Part shown: piece after piece, positions 6,290 to 8,564 of the stretch
How the letters are laid out: every line of letters starts with the position of its first letter
Numbering within the stretch: position 1 is the stretch's first letter
DNA from: an uncultured Christensenella sp.
Lineage (GTDB): Bacteria; Bacillota; Clostridia; Christensenellales; UBA1242
Direction: 5' to 3'
Length of the DNA: 8,564 nucleotides
NCBI GenBank assembly: GCA_949295755.1
Contig: CASFMG010000025.1
Location: 1-8,564, forward strand
Notes under the pieces: generated by a model
What the model was told of the DNA's origin: nothing
What the model saw: the letters and a program-made list of their open reading frames with translations, nothing else
Databases searched by the model: none
Made by a program: the position numbers and the translations under genes

Positions 6290-6733
6290 ATGTTCAATAA
6301 CTCAATGAAAAAATATTTACAAAAAATAGATAGCGACCCAACGATTTATAAAGCATTTATGGTGGCATTTTATCAAGGCATATTGGATATATTGACTTCC
6401 AATAATTTAGGAACTAATGTTCGTATGATTCTTAAAGATTTAGAAAACACGGATAAAAATTGCTACAATAATTTATATAATAGTTTTGTGTCAATAAAAA
6501 ATTCAATAACAAATAAAAAATTCCGAAATAATTTAATTTTTTTTGGCAGATCATTTCAAACGAAAACTGGTGAAACAATATTAGATAAACTTTGTAAAAT
6601 GAGAGAAATCTTTAATTTTCAAGAAATTATTGAACTCCTTAAAAATACAGAATTCGATTTTAATCAGGACGGCATGGAAAAATTTATAAAGCCATTAGAA
6701 GATCATATTCAAAACAAAGATCATACTCAATAA
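6290..6733 (+). CDS. Hypothetical protein, 147 aa, helical
   Basis: I do not recognise this protein. It starts at an ATG with a strong SD and its own promoter, so it is very probably expressed. The product is soluble, with no signal peptide or membrane segment, and appears mostly alpha-helical, with alternating hydrophobic residues such as FMVAFYQGILDIL (23-35) and FQEIIELLKNTEF (110-122). Near the C-terminus, DFNQDG (123-128) resembles the first half of an EF-hand loop, but position 12 is Lys where Glu is expected, so calcium binding is not supported. A Lys/Asn-rich composition is shared with the genes that follow. It is the only plus-strand gene of the window, divergent from the flippase unit and convergent with the 418-aa gene, and ends at a strong hairpin that overlaps its TAA. 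Confidence 0.75.
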   Translation: MFNNSMKKYLQKIDSDPTIYKAFMVAFYQGILDILTSNNLGTNVRMILKDLENTDKNCYNNLYNSFVSIKNSITNKKFRNNLIFFGRSFQTKTGETILDKLCKMREIFNFQEIIELLKNTEFDFNQDGMEKFIKPLEDHIQNKDHTQ

Positions 6734-6764
6734 AAAACTCATCTAATCAGATGAGTTTTTTATT
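6729..6764. terminator. Bidirectional terminator between convergent genes
   Basis: A perfect 16-bp inverted repeat pairs 6729-6744 with 6749-6764 around the loop AATC. Its core ACTCATCT/AGATGAGT is flanked by six A on the left and six T on the right, giving a U-run in either direction. It starts in the last codons of the 147-aa gene and lies 25 nt beyond the stop of the 418-aa gene, so it can end both transcripts. Confidence 0.88.
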
Positions 6765-6789
6765 GTTATAGATTTAACGAAGTGTTAAT

Positions 6790-8046
6790 TTATTTTTCAA
6801 ATATTTCATTTAAAACTTTTTCATAATAATTTTGTGAATTAGAATTGTTTTTTTGTACTTCTGTAGTTGTTTCATATTCCAATTTAATTTGAGAAAAATA
6901 AACATCACTATAAATATCGTTATTAACGTCATTTTGTAAGCCATCCTTATAAATATTACTTGCAAAATTCAAAAAATTATTTTTTATATTAGCATACATT
7001 TTATCTATTAAATTTTTTGATAAATTGTTATTTGTGTTTTGACTATGATTATTATTGAAATTGTTAAACTTCAATGTTTTGTTGTCGATATTTGCATTAT
7101 TATTTATTGTACTGGTAATCTTTTTATTTTTTATTGCTTTATTATTCAATTTATCATTATTTTTGTTCTTATTTTTTTGAATAGGTTTTTTTGAGGATTT
7201 TTTTACTACCGCTTTGCTCTTTTCCCCACTCTTTTTATTCTCTGGTACAAATATTGTTTTTTTATCTAAACTTATATTATTTGTTTTTTTATTAAGTTCA
7301 TAAAACTTCTTTTTATTGTAATACATAAAAATATAATTTTGATTAACAAGTTCTAGCCATTTTTTTGTTTCTTTTGTAAGTTTATCATACTTTAACATCA
7401 ATATTTCATCGAGATATTTTTTTAAACTTCTCCAATACTCATTTGAATTACGACTATATTTAATCAACCTTATTTTTTCTTTTAATTCAAGAAGAACTAA
7501 ATTGCTATCTATTTGTGATTTTTTTAATATTTTTAAAATTTGAATTACATAATCTTTTATATCTAAATCTAAATATTTTTCTAATGCATTGTTTAATAAG
7601 TTTTTATCTTTTAATAAGCGATCTAAAAGTTTACTTTGGTATTTTTTACTTTTACCTTCACTTTCATCTTTTGTGTAAAGATTAAAAACTTTTTTTAATT
7701 TATTAAAATAATCGTAATTGTCGAAATCGTTAAAATTAACTAAAAACGTTTCTAGTTGTTCTTTTTTATTAAGGAACTCATATTCTTCGATAAGGTATAA
7801 ACTAGCAAACTTTCTACCTTCTTTTTCATTTACAAAAAATTTGATTATAAAATTTAATTTTTGTGTGCTTACATAACCAACGCAAATAACTTTATCCATT
7901 TTATAAGATATAACTTGTTTATCAATTTTTAATAACTCATCTATGACTTCATGAGAAATTACATATTTATTATCATTAAAATTACCCAACAACATAGATT
8001 GTTGTAATGCACATTCTTTTAAAAAAGAATTATAATAATCAGTCAT
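6790..8046 (-). CDS. Hypothetical protein, 418 aa, with Lys/Asn-rich linker
   Basis: I do not recognise this protein. The start is firm: AGGAGA (8051-8056) lies 4 nt before the ATG, behind a recognisable promoter. There is no signal peptide or membrane helix. Three regions can be seen. Residues 1-125 look like a mixed alpha/beta domain with strands such as KVICVGYVS (52-60) and LNFIIKFFV (64-72). Residues 126-265 are charged, helical, with many Leu/Ile/Lys. Residues 268-345 are a low-complexity linker dominated by Lys, Asn and Ser, likely disordered and basic. A short C-terminal part (346-418) returns to a mixed sequence ending YYEKVLNEIFEK. The basic linker could contact nucleic acid or the cell surface, but that is inference. 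It is 49 nt downstream of the partial EF-hand gene, on the same strand, and converges on the 147-aa gene. Confidence 0.75.
   Translation of the reverse strand: MTDYYNSFLKECALQQSMLLGNFNDNKYVISHEVIDELLKIDKQVISYKMDKVICVGYVSTQKLNFIIKFFVNEKEGRKFASLYLIEEYEFLNKKEQLETFLVNFNDFDNYDYFNKLKKVFNLYTKDESEGKSKKYQSKLLDRLLKDKNLLNNALEKYLDLDIKDYVIQILKILKKSQIDSNLVLLELKEKIRLIKYSRNSNEYWRSLKKYLDEILMLKYDKLTKETKKWLELVNQNYIFMYYNKKKFYELNKKTNNISLDKKTIFVPENKKSGEKSKAVVKKSSKKPIQKNKNKNNDKLNNKAIKNKKITSTINNNANIDNKTLKFNNFNNNHSQNTNNNLSKNLIDKMYANIKNNFLNFASNIYKDGLQNDVNNDIYSDVYFSQIKLEYETTTEVQKNNSNSQNYYEKVLNEIFEK
7012..7245 (-). repeat. Low-complexity Lys/Asn/Ser-coding segment
   Basis: This part of the 418-aa gene encodes residues 268-345, almost entirely Lys, Asn, Ser, Thr and Ile, with runs such as KNKNKNND and NNFNNNHSQNTNNN. 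It is AAA/AAT-rich without an exact tandem period. It is probably a disordered linker. Confidence 0.7.
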
Positions 8047-8062
8047 GTCATCTCCTAATTAA

Positions 8063-8091
8063 ATTGTACATCATATTAATTATTTTTACAA
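8063..8091 (-). promoter_or_regulatory. Promoter of the 418-aa gene
   Basis: On the minus strand TTGTAA (8086-8091) and TACAAT (8063-8068) are separated by exactly 17 bp. The expected transcript start is near 8056, at the SD itself, giving a leader of only about 10 nt. This suggests the gene is not solely dependent on read-through from the gene upstream. Confidence 0.55.
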
Positions 8092-8095
8092 CACT

Positions 8096-8564
8096 TTATT
8101 TGTGTACATTTATTAACTCTTTACCGAAATCAATTGCGTTTTCTACAAAATGTAAAACAATGTCTGCAAGTAAAAATCCATCTGTAAAACCATTGAAAAA
8201 GTCAGATATTAATGAATTATCATCGTTGGATTTATCATAAGAATTTTTGAAAAATTCCAAAAAATCGAAAATACCATTGTGATTTTGATCTAAATTGCTT
8301 ATATAATTACTATAATTTAGATTGTCTCGTTTCGTTTTTTCAGTTGAAATGCGTGCTTTTTTATTTTTAATAATAGGCGCAAATAAAGGTGAATTTTCAA
8401 AACATTGCATTCTTGTCTGTTCTGCATTTTTAGCTTGTCTAAATATTTTTTTGTTCATTTTTAAATAAGTCTGATAAATCAGATGAAGTTCATTTAATGT
8501 TTTTTGATCTAAATCTTGTTTTCTTTTCTTTAATAACTTTATTAACTCTTTTTTTGCATAAATC
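8096..8564 (-). CDS. Hypothetical protein with EF-hand-like calcium-binding loop (5' end outside the window)
   Basis: The last 155 residues of a protein I do not recognise. An ATG lies at 8458, but it has no SD and the frame stays open without a stop for 35 more codons to the window edge. That upstream part encodes a plausible amphipathic, Lys/Leu-rich helix (KKELIKLLKKRKQDL), so I read the ATG as internal. Counting from that Met, residues 57-68 are DQNHNGIFDFLE, a complete EF-hand loop: Asp, Asn and Asn at positions 1, 3 and 5, Gly at 6, a hydrophobic residue at 8, Asp at 9 and Glu at 12, flanked by helix-like segments. Only one such loop is visible. The C-terminus has an amphipathic Gly-containing stretch (FFNGFTDGFLLADIVLHFV, 87-105) that could pack in a protein core or touch a membrane. 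No export signal is visible because the N-terminus is missing. The role is unknown. Confidence 0.7.
   Translation of the reverse strand, partial: IYAKKELIKLLKKRKQDLDQKTLNELHLIYQTYLKMNKKIFRQAKNAEQTRMQCFENSPLFAPIIKNKKARISTEKTKRDNLNYSNYISNLDQNHNGIFDFLEFFKNSYDKSNDDNSLISDFFNGFTDGFLLADIVLHFVENAIDFGKELINVHK

Noticed and set aside
6656..6691. Second EF-hand in the 147-aa protein (DFNQDGMEKFIK)
   Set aside because: Positions 1, 3, 5 and 6 fit, but position 8 is Glu and position 12 is Lys, where a hydrophobic residue and Glu are needed.
8470..8483. Palindrome TCTGATAAATCAGA and its ATCAGATGA similarity to the terminator at 6746-6754
   Set aside because: It has six-base arms inside coding sequence with no T-run; the shared nonamer is likely chance.

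Overview
The window is a very AT-rich stretch (GC roughly below 30% by eye) of a bacterial chromosome, most likely a low-GC Bacillota (Firmicutes) lineage of the Clostridia type. The evidence is a clostridial-style OGG1-type 8-oxoguanine glycosylase, a SpoVB/YtgP-type lipid flippase, a pgk-tpiA pair, Shine-Dalgarno sites such as AAGGAG and AGGAG, and compact gene packing. The code is standard (table 11): TGG encodes Trp, and of the seven genes whose 3' ends are visible besides the HU gene, all stop with TAA, while the HU-like gene stops with TGA. Genus or family cannot be named from this sequence alone.

Layout. (1) 1-564, minus: N-terminal 188 residues of an OGG1-type DNA glycosylase, cut by the window edge, with its own promoter and apparently no 5' leader. 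(2) 645-2575, minus: pgk then tpiA, 8 nt apart, closed by a strong hairpin terminator at 609-646. (3) 2629-6176, minus: an apparent four-gene unit, read in the order SpoVB/MurJ-like flippase, HU-like protein (overlapping by 8 nt), DusB-type tRNA-dihydrouridine synthase and an RNase Z-like metallo-beta-lactamase-fold hydrolase, ending at a hairpin at 2615-2644. The hydrolase gene has no ATG/GTG/TTG at its natural N-terminus and seems to begin at an ATA codon. (4) 6290-8564: three genes of unknown function. One is on the plus strand (147 aa). It converges on a 418-aa minus-strand protein with a Lys/Asn-rich linker, and a 16-bp hairpin lies between them. Behind the 418-aa gene is a minus-strand gene whose 5' end lies outside the window and whose product carries a textbook EF-hand calcium-binding loop.

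How it works together. The conserved part is housekeeping: lower glycolysis (Pgk and TpiA), oxidative DNA-damage repair, tRNA modification, nucleoid protein and envelope-lipid transport. Their adjacency looks like genome packing and not one pathway. The 6290-8564 part is the accessory-looking segment: proteins without recognisable families, low-complexity sequence and individual promoters. I found no tRNA, rRNA, CRISPR array, insertion sequence or phage gene. No stretch longer than about 115 bases lacks a gene.
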